A DNA stretch of 56,520 nucleotides from CAZEQD01 sp964514305 (lineage in GTDB: Bacteria > Acidobacteriota > Aminicenantia > Aminicenantales > Aminicenantaceae), in assembly GCA_964514305.1 (NCBI GenBank), contig CAZEQD010000008.1, positions 1-56,520 of the forward strand. Reading direction: 5' to 3'. This document shows, one piece after another, positions 6,704-14,534 of the stretch (the stretch's first letter is position 1; each line of letters begins with the position of its first letter). Made by a program: the position numbers and the translations under genes. A model generated the notes under the pieces. The model saw only the letters and a program-made list of their open reading frames with translations. It was not told the DNA's origin and did no database searches.

Positions 6704-8767
6704 CTATCCTTCTACTACTATTTGGGAGTAATCAGCGATTTGGAAGAAGAGCTTACTTATAGCCTGAAGTAAAGCCAGCCGATTTCGTCTTAGCTTCTTA
6801 TCATCAGTCATAACCAGAACATTATCAAAAAAATTATCAATTATGGCCCGCATTCTAAAAATAAACCTCTGAGCTCTTAAAAAATCACCTTGTGAAATTA
6901 GAGGTTGAACATTCTTTTTTATAATAGAAAATGTAGTGTAAAGCTCCTTCTCTTCTTTCTCAACAAACAAATCAGGAACGATCCGGTAACGAGGCTGATG
7001 GCGGAGGATATTATTTACTCTTTTGGCTATAAGAATCATAGGTTCAAAATGGGCACTGTTTTTAAGACTGTCTAAAGCTTTTACCCTTAAGGAAGAATAA
7101 TAAATGTTATCTGCATCTGCCTTTAGAGCTGCTTTGACCAAGTCATAACGATAGCCCTGCTTTTCATAAATATATTGAAGCCGGCTGGTGAAGAAATTAT
7201 GGCAAGATTTTTTTGTTTCACTTTTATTTTTTTTTAGTCTGTCTCCGTAAACAGTAATTACTTTGTCCAACAGGCGTGAGAAAGAAAAATTTAATTTTTT
7301 CTCCAGAATTATCTTGCAAATACCTTGAGCATTGCGACGGAGACCAAAAGGGTCTTTGGAGCCGCTGACTTCAATCCCCAGCCCAATCACACCAACAACC
7401 GAATCCAATTTATCAGCTATAGAGAGAAGGGCTCCAGCCAAGGTTAAGGGTGAGTCTTCTTCCAAGCTTAAGGGCTGATAATGTTCATATATCGCTTTCC
7501 AGACGGTTGCCGGATATCCTTCCTTTTGGGCATAAAGTCCCCCAATTTTTCCTTGAAGAGAAGGAAATTCACGGACCATCTCTGTCAACAAGTCCACCTT
7601 GGCTAATTCTGCTGCTTGAATCAAATCACTCTTTATTTTTTTCTGCCTAAGACGATTAGCCAAGTAAGAGACAATCTTTTTTAGCCTATTAACTTTATCT
7701 TCATAACTGCCCAATTTTTCCTGGAAAATAATCTTTTTTAGGCTGGGCACCCTTTTTTTAAGCGGTGTTTTCAAATCCTGTTGCCAGAAAAATTTAGCAT
7801 CGTCCAGACGGGCTTTAAGGACTCTTTCGTTGCCTCTTTTAATCAATTCTCTAGTATCTTTATAATTATCTGCAACTCCCAAGAAATAAGGCAATTGCTT
7901 TTTTCCCTTGACTACGGAGAAAAGGCTCTGTCCCTCTTTAAGAGCCGTGCTTAAAACCTCTAAAGGTAGAGATAGATATTTTTTAGGAAAAGAGCCCAAA
8001 AAAACATACGGATATTCTACATCATAAGTCAGCTTCTCCAGCAACTGTTCATCATAAAGAATATGACCTCCAAGACTGGCCAGGTTTTTTTCGATCTGAT
8101 TAAGAATTATTTTTCGCCTTTCTTCTGGTTCAATAACTACTTTATTGTCCAGCAATAAGGTTTTATAATCATCAAAGGATTTTATTTTTATTTTTTGGGG
8201 AGCATGAATCTTATGGCCAAAAGTAAAATCAATGGAGCATATTCCTCCCACAGTGAAAGAAACAAGGTTCCCACCAAAAACAGACATTATATTTTTAATA
8301 GGTCGGGAAAACTTTAAGAGCACTTCTCCCCAGCGCATCATCTTCGGAAAAGAAAGGTTAGAAATAAGTCGAGGAATGATCTCAGTTAAAATTTCTTGAG
8401 TGGCTTTCCCTTTTTCAAACTTTCTAAGGCCTACATATTCGCCTTTTTCTGTTTTAATAACTTCCAGCTCATCAACACCCACTCCTTGGGATTTAGCAAA
8501 CCCCTGAGCTGCAGTGGAGGGAGAACCATCTTTCAAAAAGGCTACAACTTTAGGTGGGCCTATGATTTCTATTTTCCTCTCTTTCTGATAAGGAGCTAAA
8601 TCTGCGACTAAAACCAGGCGCCGACAGGAACCATAGGTCTTTAGATTAGCTATCTCCACTTGTTGCTCAATTAATTCCTGTTTAAATTTGGTTTCCAGCT
8701 GGAAAAGAGCGCTGTTCACATGAGAAACAGGCATTTCTTCAGTGTTTATCTCAAGTAAAAATTCCAT
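6704..8767 (-). CDS. glyS: glycine--tRNA ligase beta subunit
   Basis: A 687-residue GlyS, the normal length. The N-terminal MEFLLEINTEEMPVSHV and the blocks YGSCRRLVLVADL, FPKMMRWGE and DKLDSVVGVIGLGIEVSGSK are characteristic. The C-terminal helical domain with LVMTDDKKLRRNRLALL is the anticodon-binding region. It pairs with GlyQ in the alpha2beta2 enzyme that charges tRNA-Gly in the cytoplasm. It is the last gene of the glycine block, five bases after glyQ on the same strand, so translation is probably coupled. Confidence 0.97.
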   Translation of the reverse strand: MEFLLEINTEEMPVSHVNSALFQLETKFKQELIEQQVEIANLKTYGSCRRLVLVADLAPYQKERKIEIIGPPKVVAFLKDGSPSTAAQGFAKSQGVGVDELEVIKTEKGEYVGLRKFEKGKATQEILTEIIPRLISNLSFPKMMRWGEVLLKFSRPIKNIMSVFGGNLVSFTVGGICSIDFTFGHKIHAPQKIKIKSFDDYKTLLLDNKVVIEPEERRKIILNQIEKNLASLGGHILYDEQLLEKLTYDVEYPYVFLGSFPKKYLSLPLEVLSTALKEGQSLFSVVKGKKQLPYFLGVADNYKDTRELIKRGNERVLKARLDDAKFFWQQDLKTPLKKRVPSLKKIIFQEKLGSYEDKVNRLKKIVSYLANRLRQKKIKSDLIQAAELAKVDLLTEMVREFPSLQGKIGGLYAQKEGYPATVWKAIYEHYQPLSLEEDSPLTLAGALLSIADKLDSVVGVIGLGIEVSGSKDPFGLRRNAQGICKIILEKKLNFSFSRLLDKVITVYGDRLKKNKSETKKSCHNFFTSRLQYIYEKQGYRYDLVKAALKADADNIYYSSLRVKALDSLKNSAHFEPMILIAKRVNNILRHQPRYRIVPDLFVEKEEKELYTTFSIIKKNVQPLISQGDFLRAQRFIFRMRAIIDNFFDNVLVMTDDKKLRRNRLALLQAISKLFFQIADYSQIVVEG

Positions 8768-8772
8768 TTAAA

Positions 8773-9624
8773 TTAGGCTCTGTTTCCAGTATACTTGGCC
8801 GCAATCTGATTAACTAAACTTCTAATCTGGCCGATTATCTTCACCCTCTCAGTCACACTTATGGCTCCTCTGGAATCCATCAGATTAAAAAAATGAGAAC
8901 ATTTCAAGCAAAAGTCATAAGCGGGCAAGAGCAAATCTCTCTCGATAAGATTTTTGGCTTCTCTTAGATTCAATTGAAAAGATTGGCGGAGAAGTTTAAG
9001 GCTGGCCTGATTGAAATTATAATCAGAAAACTCCTTTTCCTCTTGCCATCTTAAATCTCGGTAACTGACATCACCAGACCAGAATAGATCGTAAATATCG
9101 TCTTTTTCTTCCAAAAACATTTCTAGCCTTTCCAGTCCATAGGTAATTTCGATAGGAATTGGAAAAAGATCTATGCCTCCAGCCTGCTGAAAATAAGTAA
9201 ACTGGGTAATTTCCAGTCCATCCAATAAAATTTGCCAGCCAACTCCCCAGGCACCGATGGTTGGAGCTTCCCAATCATCTTCATCAAAACGGATATCATG
9301 GTCCTCAAGACTTATGCCTAAAGAAGACAGGCTATCAAGATAAATCTGTTGGATATTAGATGGGGAAGGTTTAATGATTACCTGATACTGAAAATGTTTC
9401 TGGACTCGATGAGGATTTTCCCCATAACGGCCATCGGTGGGCCTGCGGGCCGGCTGCACATAGGCTACTTTCCAGGGTCTTTTATCAAGAACCCTAAAAA
9501 ATGTATCGGGAGTCATCGTCCCTGCTCCTACCTCAACATCATAGGCCTGAGCCAGATAACAGCCCCGCTTGGCCCAGAATTTCTGGAGATTCATAATCAA
9601 ATTTTGAATACTCTTTTTCCCCAT
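8773..9624 (-). CDS. glyQ: glycine--tRNA ligase alpha subunit
   Basis: A 283-residue GlyQ of usual length. Class II synthetase signatures are plain: WAKRGCYLAQAYDVEVGAGT, PARRPTDGRYGENPHR and GWQILLDGLEITQFTYFQQ. It provides the catalytic core for glycyl-adenylate formation and works with the GlyS subunit just downstream. It starts 18 bases after gcvPB, so the synthetase genes are very likely read from the same message as the glycine cleavage genes. Confidence 0.97.
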   Translation of the reverse strand: MGKKSIQNLIMNLQKFWAKRGCYLAQAYDVEVGAGTMTPDTFFRVLDKRPWKVAYVQPARRPTDGRYGENPHRVQKHFQYQVIIKPSPSNIQQIYLDSLSSLGISLEDHDIRFDEDDWEAPTIGAWGVGWQILLDGLEITQFTYFQQAGGIDLFPIPIEITYGLERLEMFLEEKDDIYDLFWSGDVSYRDLRWQEEKEFSDYNFNQASLKLLRQSFQLNLREAKNLIERDLLLPAYDFCLKCSHFFNLMDSRGAISVTERVKIIGQIRSLVNQIAAKYTGNRA

Positions 9625-9642
9625 TTTAAATTATGTTAATCA

Positions 9643-11163
9643 CTACTGTTTATTCTTCCTTCCTTCCTCTTCCCATTTTAAAATTGGCCGGCGGGCAGCA
9701 GTTACTTCATCCAACCGCCTCACATAAGAAGAATGGGGAGCTGATTTTAAAAGCTGAGGATTGGTTTTAGCTTCTTCAGCTATCTTTTTCATGGCCTCAA
9801 TAAACATATCTAAATCTCTTTTACTCTCAGTTTCCGTAGGCTCGACCATCAGAGCTCCATGAACCACTAAGGGAAAAGACATAGTCGGCGGATGAAGCCC
9901 ATAGTCAATCAGCCTTTTAGCAATATCAAGGTTGTTCACTCCGTATTCTCTCTGGTATTTATCAGAGAAAACACATTCATGGAGGGTAGGAGTCTTATAT
10001 TTCAAATGATACTCTTTTTCTAAGCTGCTCCGAATATAATTTGAATTTAAGACAGCCACCTCTGCAACTTCTTTCAAACCCTTTGCCCCTAAGGATAAAA
10101 TATAAGCTAGAGCCTTGACAATAACCAAGAAATTTCCAAAGAAGCTGCGCACTCGACCAATACTCCGCGGCCGGTTAAAATCAAGAAAATACTGACCATC
10201 CTTTTTGTTGACCACAGGCAGGGGAAGATATGGTTCCAACTCTTTGGTCACTCCCACCGGACCCGAACCTGGTCCACCACCGCCATGAGGAGTAGAAAAG
10301 GTTTTATGGAAGTTAAGATGGATAGCATCAACACCCATGTCTCCTGGACGGGAAATTCCAATCATAGCATTGAGATTAGCTCCATCCATATAAATAAAAG
10401 CCCCTTGAGAGTGGATAATGTCAGCGATTTTTTTAATATCAGCTTCAAAAATACCTAAAGTGTTAGGATTTGTCAGCATCAAAGCAGCCACTTCCTCATC
10501 CATAGCTTCACTCAAGGCCTGCAAATCTATTGTTCCCTGAGCATTGGATTTTACCTCCCGGACTTGATAGCCACAGATATGAGCGCTGGAGGGATTAGTT
10601 CCATGGGCAGAGTCAGGGATGAGAACAATTTTCCTTGGATTTCCCCTCTCCTCCAGGCAGGCTCTAATGACCATCATGCCTACCAATTCTCCCTGTGCCC
10701 CAGCTGAAGGCTGAAGAGTAAAGGCCTCCATACCCGTTATTTCTTTAAGAAGATCTTCAATTTTCTTTAATACTTCCAAATTCCCTTGAATCAGCTCAGG
10801 AGGAGAAAAAGGGTGAGGACTGATGAAACCAGCTAAATTAGCAAGTTTTTCATTTATTTTGGGGTTGTATTTCATTGTACAGGAACCAAGCGGATAAAAA
10901 CCTTCGTCAATACAGTAATTTGTCTTGGAAAGACGGGTGAAATGTCTGACGATTTCAACTTCAGAAACCTGAGGAAAGCCCTTGATCTTTTTTCTGATAG
11001 GAAGCTGCTCAGAGATTTTTTTGTTTAAAGGCACATCAAGTTCAGGTAAAGGAAATGAGGGTTTACCCTCATCGCTTAATTCAAAGATTAATTGTTCTCT
11101 AATCGGCCCGCTGGGAACAGCTGGCCCTACAATCTTTTTCTGCTTAGCCCTTATGTTTCGCAT
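9643..11163 (-). CDS. gcvPB: glycine dehydrogenase (decarboxylating) subunit 2, P-protein
   Basis: The PLP-lysine region FHKTFSTPHGGGGPGSG and the block GSCTMKYNPKINEKLA identify subunit 2 of the split P-protein, which decarboxylates glycine and loads aminomethyl onto GcvH. The start is set at the ATG at 11163 (MRNIRAKQ), with AAAGGTGAG upstream, giving 506 residues. The open frame continues to an earlier ATG at 11226, but that stretch is a translated intergenic repeat. Family members normally begin close to LIFELS, which here is at residues 25-30. The first 24 residues are therefore an extra leader, and residues 12-20 (VGPAVPSGP) are encoded by a copy of the palindromic repeat described separately. 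No standard start codon exists between that repeat and LIFELS. Confidence 0.95.
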   Translation of the reverse strand: MRNIRAKQKKIVGPAVPSGPIREQLIFELSDEGKPSFPLPELDVPLNKKISEQLPIRKKIKGFPQVSEVEIVRHFTRLSKTNYCIDEGFYPLGSCTMKYNPKINEKLANLAGFISPHPFSPPELIQGNLEVLKKIEDLLKEITGMEAFTLQPSAGAQGELVGMMVIRACLEERGNPRKIVLIPDSAHGTNPSSAHICGYQVREVKSNAQGTIDLQALSEAMDEEVAALMLTNPNTLGIFEADIKKIADIIHSQGAFIYMDGANLNAMIGISRPGDMGVDAIHLNFHKTFSTPHGGGGPGSGPVGVTKELEPYLPLPVVNKKDGQYFLDFNRPRSIGRVRSFFGNFLVIVKALAYILSLGAKGLKEVAEVAVLNSNYIRSSLEKEYHLKYKTPTLHECVFSDKYQREYGVNNLDIAKRLIDYGLHPPTMSFPLVVHGALMVEPTETESKRDLDMFIEAMKKIAEEAKTNPQLLKSAPHSSYVRRLDEVTAARRPILKWEEEGRKNKQ

Positions 11164-11290
11164 TTTACATTTCTCACCTTTAAACGGCCTGCTGGGGAAC
11201 AGCGGGCCCTCTAGTTTATTTTCCAATCGGTCTGCTGCTGACAGCAGCCCTTACATTCTACTATAGGCGGTCCGTTGAGAACAACGAACA
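11105..11290. repeat. cluster of four palindromic repeats in the gcvPB start region
   Basis: Four related hairpins lie in a row. Copy 1 (11105-11126) has arms GGCC-n-GCTG and CAGC-n-GGCC around loop GGAA, all arm bases paired, and lies inside the gcvPB coding region. Copy 2 (11186-11208) has the same arms around GGGAA. Copy 3 (about 11229-11250) has a GCTG/CAGC core with one mismatch higher in the stem. Copy 4 (about 11268-11290) has GTTG-AGAA-CAAC. Three of the four are followed on the + strand by CCCTAC-like or CTAT sequence. Further copies occur at 13228, 31265 and 32101-32294 and, cut short, at 16567. They resemble REP-type intergenic palindromes; no transposase that could move them is in the window. 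Confidence 0.85.
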
Positions 11291-11334
11291 CTATCGGTTA
11301 TATTTTACGTTTTATTTTTAACGTCGATTTGTTT

Positions 11335-11371
11335 CCATCCGAAGCACATAGGTTGGGTGGAGGGTCTCTGG
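11335..11371 (+). repeat. G-rich CCATCC element, copy 1
   Basis: Starts CCATCCGAAGCACATAGG and continues into TTGGGTGGAGGG. It aligns with the elements at 28256-28299 and 42622-42669 but lacks their terminal GGATGG. It lies between gcvPA and gcvPB, inside the presumed transcript. Confidence 0.6.
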
Positions 11372-11413
11372 TTTAAACTTTTTGCTATTTACTCCTCACT
11401 CCTTACTGTTTAT
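11372..11413 (-). repeat. stop-codon-associated AGTAAGGAGT module, copy at gcvPA
   Basis: Read on the - strand this is TAAACAGTAAGGAGTGAGG followed by AGTAAATAGCAAAAAGTTTAAA. The first TAA is the gcvPA stop codon. The same succession occurs after gcvT and argS and near 32180-32262. Confidence 0.7.
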
Positions 11414-12753
11414 AATGCCTGCTTTAAATTTTCAGCTAGAGTGTCAATTTCATCCTTTTTATGAAGCTCGGTTACACAGACCAGCACACAGTTTTTAAGT
11501 TCAGGATAGAAATCTTCTAAATTCAAACCGCCTATAATTTTGTTGGCTTTAAGCTTTGCCTCGACAGCCACCAAAGGCTTAGACAGTTCTAGGACAAACT
11601 CATTAAAGTAATTTCCTGGGAATTTTTTCTTTATTCCTTTTATGGCTGTCAGTTTCTGTTGGGCGTAATGGGCTTTCTGGACATTTTGCCAAGCCAACTC
11701 TCTCAGCCCTTTCTGGCCCAAAACCTCCAGAAAAATGGTGGCTCTTAAGGCACACAAGGCCTGATTAGTACATATATTAGAAGTAGCTTTCTCTCTTCTA
11801 ATATGTTGTTCTCTTGTCGATAAAGTGAGAACATATCCCCTTCGACCTTCAACATCTTTAGTCTGGCCGGCAATCCTCCCTGGAAACTGGCGGACAAATT
11901 CCTTAAGGCAGGCCATAAATCCTAAATAAGGGCCGCCAAAACTGAGAGGTAAGCCAAAAGACTGACCTTCTCCAGTAACTACATCAGCTCCAAGCTGGCC
12001 GGGTGCTTTTAGTAGCCCTAAAGATATAGGCTCGGCTACAACTACTACAGACAGAGCCTTGTGTTGGTGAGCAAGGTCAGAAACTTTGTCCACATCCTCA
12101 ATCACTCCAAAAAAATTAGGAGACTGGCAGAGGACAGCCATTGTTTGTTTATCAAGCTTTTGGCTCAAATCTTCAAAATCCAGGCTTCCTTTTGAAGAAT
12201 ACTCAATTTCTTCAACTTTGATCTTTAAATTTTTAGTAAAAGTCTTAATCACTTGTCGGTAATGAGGATGAAGAGTTCTGGCCACTAATACCTTGGCTTT
12301 TTTTTGAAGGCGATTGGCCATCAAGACTGCTTCAGCTGCTCCATAAGCTCCATCATAAAGAGAAGCATTGGCCACATCCATTCCTGTTAACTGACAAATA
12401 AGGGTTTGAAATTCGAAAATAAGCTGGAGCGTACCCTGGCTAACTTCAGGCTGGTAAGGTGTATAAGGGCTAACAAACTCCCCTCGCGAACTCAAATAAT
12501 CAACTACAGCCGGAATAAAATGAGGATAAGCTCCTGCTCCCAGAAAAGATAAATACTCAGGATAGATGTTTTTTTGAGCAAGATTCTTCATGTATTCTTC
12601 CAACTCAGGTTCGGACAAAGGAGAAGGAAGGTTGAGTTTTTTCTTTAGTTTAATTTCCTCTGGCAGGCAGCGAAAAAGCTCAGCTGAAGAAGAAAGGCCA
12701 ATTTTGGCCAGCATCTCTTTTTTGTCTTTATCACTTAATGAAATATAACTCAT
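11410..12753 (-). CDS. gcvPA: glycine dehydrogenase (decarboxylating) subunit 1, P-protein
   Basis: A 447-residue subunit 1 of the two-chain P-protein. Diagnostic stretches are FLGAGAYPHFIPAVVDYL, YTPYQPEVSQGTLQ, EFQTLICQLTGMDVANAS, YDGAYGAAEA and AGQTKDVEGRRGYVLTL, ending in an ATSNICTNQALCAL block. It forms the P-protein with GcvPB and binds PLP in the other subunit. It starts 34 bases after gcvH with GGGGAAG before the ATG. The 183 bases between this gene and the earliest in-frame ATG of gcvPB are filled with dispersed repeats, which is unusual for an operon spacer. Confidence 0.97.
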   Translation of the reverse strand: MSYISLSDKDKKEMLAKIGLSSSAELFRCLPEEIKLKKKLNLPSPLSEPELEEYMKNLAQKNIYPEYLSFLGAGAYPHFIPAVVDYLSSRGEFVSPYTPYQPEVSQGTLQLIFEFQTLICQLTGMDVANASLYDGAYGAAEAVLMANRLQKKAKVLVARTLHPHYRQVIKTFTKNLKIKVEEIEYSSKGSLDFEDLSQKLDKQTMAVLCQSPNFFGVIEDVDKVSDLAHQHKALSVVVVAEPISLGLLKAPGQLGADVVTGEGQSFGLPLSFGGPYLGFMACLKEFVRQFPGRIAGQTKDVEGRRGYVLTLSTREQHIRREKATSNICTNQALCALRATIFLEVLGQKGLRELAWQNVQKAHYAQQKLTAIKGIKKKFPGNYFNEFVLELSKPLVAVEAKLKANKIIGGLNLEDFYPELKNCVLVCVTELHKKDEIDTLAENLKQAL

Positions 12754-12787
12754 TGCTTCCCCATAAATTAAAATGAAAAAAGATAAT

Positions 12788-13174
12788 TTATTCTTCTATT
12801 CCTTCCAAGAATTTCTCATATTCAGAAGCAGTCATCAACTTTTGCAATTCGGATTGGTCTTTTATCTTGAGGCGAATTATCCAGCCCTGGCCGTGGGGAT
12901 CCTGATTGACTAGTTCGGGAGAATCATTAAGCTTCTGGTTTACCTCAATAACTTCACCCGAGACTGGAGAGTAGATATCAGAGACAGCTTTAACCGATTC
13001 TATAACCCCCAATGACTGGTGAAATTCGAGCTTGGTTCCTTTGGCCGGAAGTTCAACATAAACTACATCGCCAAGTTGTTTTTGGGCAAAATCTGTAATA
13101 CCAACCGTCCCCTGATCGCCTTCAACCTTAATCCATTCATGATCTTGAGTGTAATGAAAATCATTAGGATACAT
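12788..13174 (-). CDS. gcvH: glycine cleavage system H protein
   Basis: A 128-residue lipoyl carrier of normal length. The lipoylated lysine is K62 in IESVKAVSDIYSP. HEWIKVEGDQGTVGITDFAQ near the N-terminus is typical. It carries the aminomethyl group from the P-protein to GcvT and then passes reducing equivalents to the L protein, whose gene is not in the window. A strong ribosome site (AAGGAGG) precedes the ATG. 144 bases with repeat elements separate it from gcvT. Confidence 0.98.
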   Translation of the reverse strand: MYPNDFHYTQDHEWIKVEGDQGTVGITDFAQKQLGDVVYVELPAKGTKLEFHQSLGVIESVKAVSDIYSPVSGEVIEVNQKLNDSPELVNQDPHGQGWIIRLKIKDQSELQKLMTASEYEKFLEGIEE

Positions 13175-13227
13175 CTTTTCCTCCTTAAAGACATAAACCG
13201 TTAAAGCTAAAAAGTAAAGAGCAAGCA

Positions 13228-13257
13228 GGCGGTCTGCTGAGGATAGCAGCGCCTACC
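13228..13257. repeat. palindromic repeat, gcvT-gcvH spacer copy
   Basis: Stem CTGCT / AGCAG around GAGGAT with outer GGCG / CGCC pairing and a two-base bulge, followed by CTACC. It has the same family layout as the 11105-11290 copies. AGTAAAGAGC-like sequence flanks it at 13212-13223. Confidence 0.75.
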
Positions 13258-13270
13258 TTCATTTTGTCTT

Positions 13271-13324
13271 CAACTTTCAACTTTAAACCTTAAAACTTTT
13301 ACTCATATTCCTTACTGTTTACTG
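13271..13324 (-). repeat. stop-codon-associated AGTAAGGAGT module, copy at gcvT
   Basis: On the - strand the gcvT stop codon TAA leads into ACAGTAAGGAATATGAGT, then GTTTTAAGGTTTAAAGTTG and a repeated AAGTTGAA. This matches the order seen after argS at 16474-16550. Confidence 0.7.
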
Positions 13325-14416
13325 TTTCTTCTCTTCTCTCTTATAAAAAGGAGTTGGAACTACTTTAGCCTTGGCCATCCTATTTCTAATCTCAATCTCA
13401 AATTCTGTGCCGATTTCAGTATACTCTATAGGTAAATAAGTTAAGCCAATACTCTTTTTCAAATAAGGAGAATATGTTCCAGAAGTAACCTCAGAAACCT
13501 TCTGAGAATTAATAAAGACTGGATAATGGGAGCGAGCTATCCCTCCTTCTACGATTTCAAAGCCGACAATTTTCCTTTTTATTCCTTCTTCTTTTTGTTT
13601 AAGAAGGGCCTCTCTTCCCAAAAAGTCTCCTTTTTTAAACTTGACAAGCCAGCCCAAACCAGCTTCCAAGACGGTAGTTGTTTCATCAATATCGTTGCCG
13701 TAAAGCATTAGTTTTGCTTCCAGGCGAAGGGTATCTCGAGCTCCGAGGCCAACAGGGAGGAGTCCGAAATCCTGCCCTCTGTCTAAAATTACCTGCCAAA
13801 TTTTTTCGGGATTAGGGGAAAGAGTGTATATTTCAAAACCATCTTCACCAGTATAGCCGGTTCGGGAAACCAGCACTCTTTCGCCTTCTATTTCTCCCCA
13901 ATCATAGCGAAAAGGCTTCATTTCTTCTAGATTAACATTAATCAGAGGCTTTAAAATTTCTAAAGCCAGCGGCCCCTGGAGCGCTAATTGGGCATAATCG
14001 TTGCTTTTATTTTCGACCTCAACTTCAAATCTCTGCTGGTGATCAACAATCCAATTATAATCCTTATCTGAATTAGCCGCATTGACCACCAGCAAATACT
14101 TCTCATCAGACAGGTAATAAACAAGAAGGTCATCGACAAAAGTCCCCTGAGCAGTAGTCAGAGCAGAATACTGAGCTTTATGGGGACCAAGGCGAGCTGC
14201 ATCATTGGGGGTAAGATACTGGACAAAATCTAGAGCCTGTTTTCCTGAAATAATAATTTCTCCCATATGGCTGACATCAAACAGACCAGCCTTAGTTCTG
14301 ACAGCCATATGCTCCTTAATAATCCCAGAATATTCAACTGGCATTTCCCAGCCGAAAAATTCTATCATCTTTGCTCCCAGTTTTTTGTGGAAAGGATTGA
14401 TTCGTGTCTTTTTCAT
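13319..14416 (-). CDS. gcvT: glycine cleavage system aminomethyltransferase (T protein)
   Basis: A 365-residue GcvT. The folate-binding blocks GLFDVSHMGEI, TPNDAARLGPHKAQYS, VSRTGYTGEDGFEIY and GLGARDTLRLEAKLMLYGND are all present. It releases ammonia from the aminomethyl-H protein and forms methylenetetrahydrofolate. It is the first gene of the - strand glycine block and has AGAGGAAG upstream of the ATG. The 118-base spacer to the divergent argS gene holds no recognisable glycine riboswitch. Confidence 0.97.
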   Translation of the reverse strand: MKKTRINPFHKKLGAKMIEFFGWEMPVEYSGIIKEHMAVRTKAGLFDVSHMGEIIISGKQALDFVQYLTPNDAARLGPHKAQYSALTTAQGTFVDDLLVYYLSDEKYLLVVNAANSDKDYNWIVDHQQRFEVEVENKSNDYAQLALQGPLALEILKPLINVNLEEMKPFRYDWGEIEGERVLVSRTGYTGEDGFEIYTLSPNPEKIWQVILDRGQDFGLLPVGLGARDTLRLEAKLMLYGNDIDETTTVLEAGLGWLVKFKKGDFLGREALLKQKEEGIKRKIVGFEIVEGGIARSHYPVFINSQKVSEVTSGTYSPYLKKSIGLTYLPIEYTEIGTEFEIEIRNRMAKAKVVPTPFYKREEKKQ

Positions 14417-14513
14417 TTTACTTCCTCTTTGAAACTAATTTACTACCATATAATTTTAGTCGATGCAAGTATAAACATAGGGGAATTGTCCCTCTTTGAA
14501 TTAATCAGAAATC

Positions 14514-14522
14514 TGCTATAAT
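14514..14522 (+). promoter_or_regulatory. extended -10 promoter for argS
   Basis: TGC followed directly by TATAAT at 14517-14522, an extended -10. A weak -35 candidate (TTGAAT or CTTTGA) lies 15-17 bases upstream. Transcription would begin near 14529, only about 6 bases before the argS ATG, and no ribosome site is visible. Confidence 0.55.
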
Positions 14523-14534
14523 TAAAAGCAAGTT

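Noticed and set aside
14417..14534. glycine riboswitch upstream of gcvT
   Set aside because: The spacer is short, AT-rich and lacks the tandem aptamer consensus.
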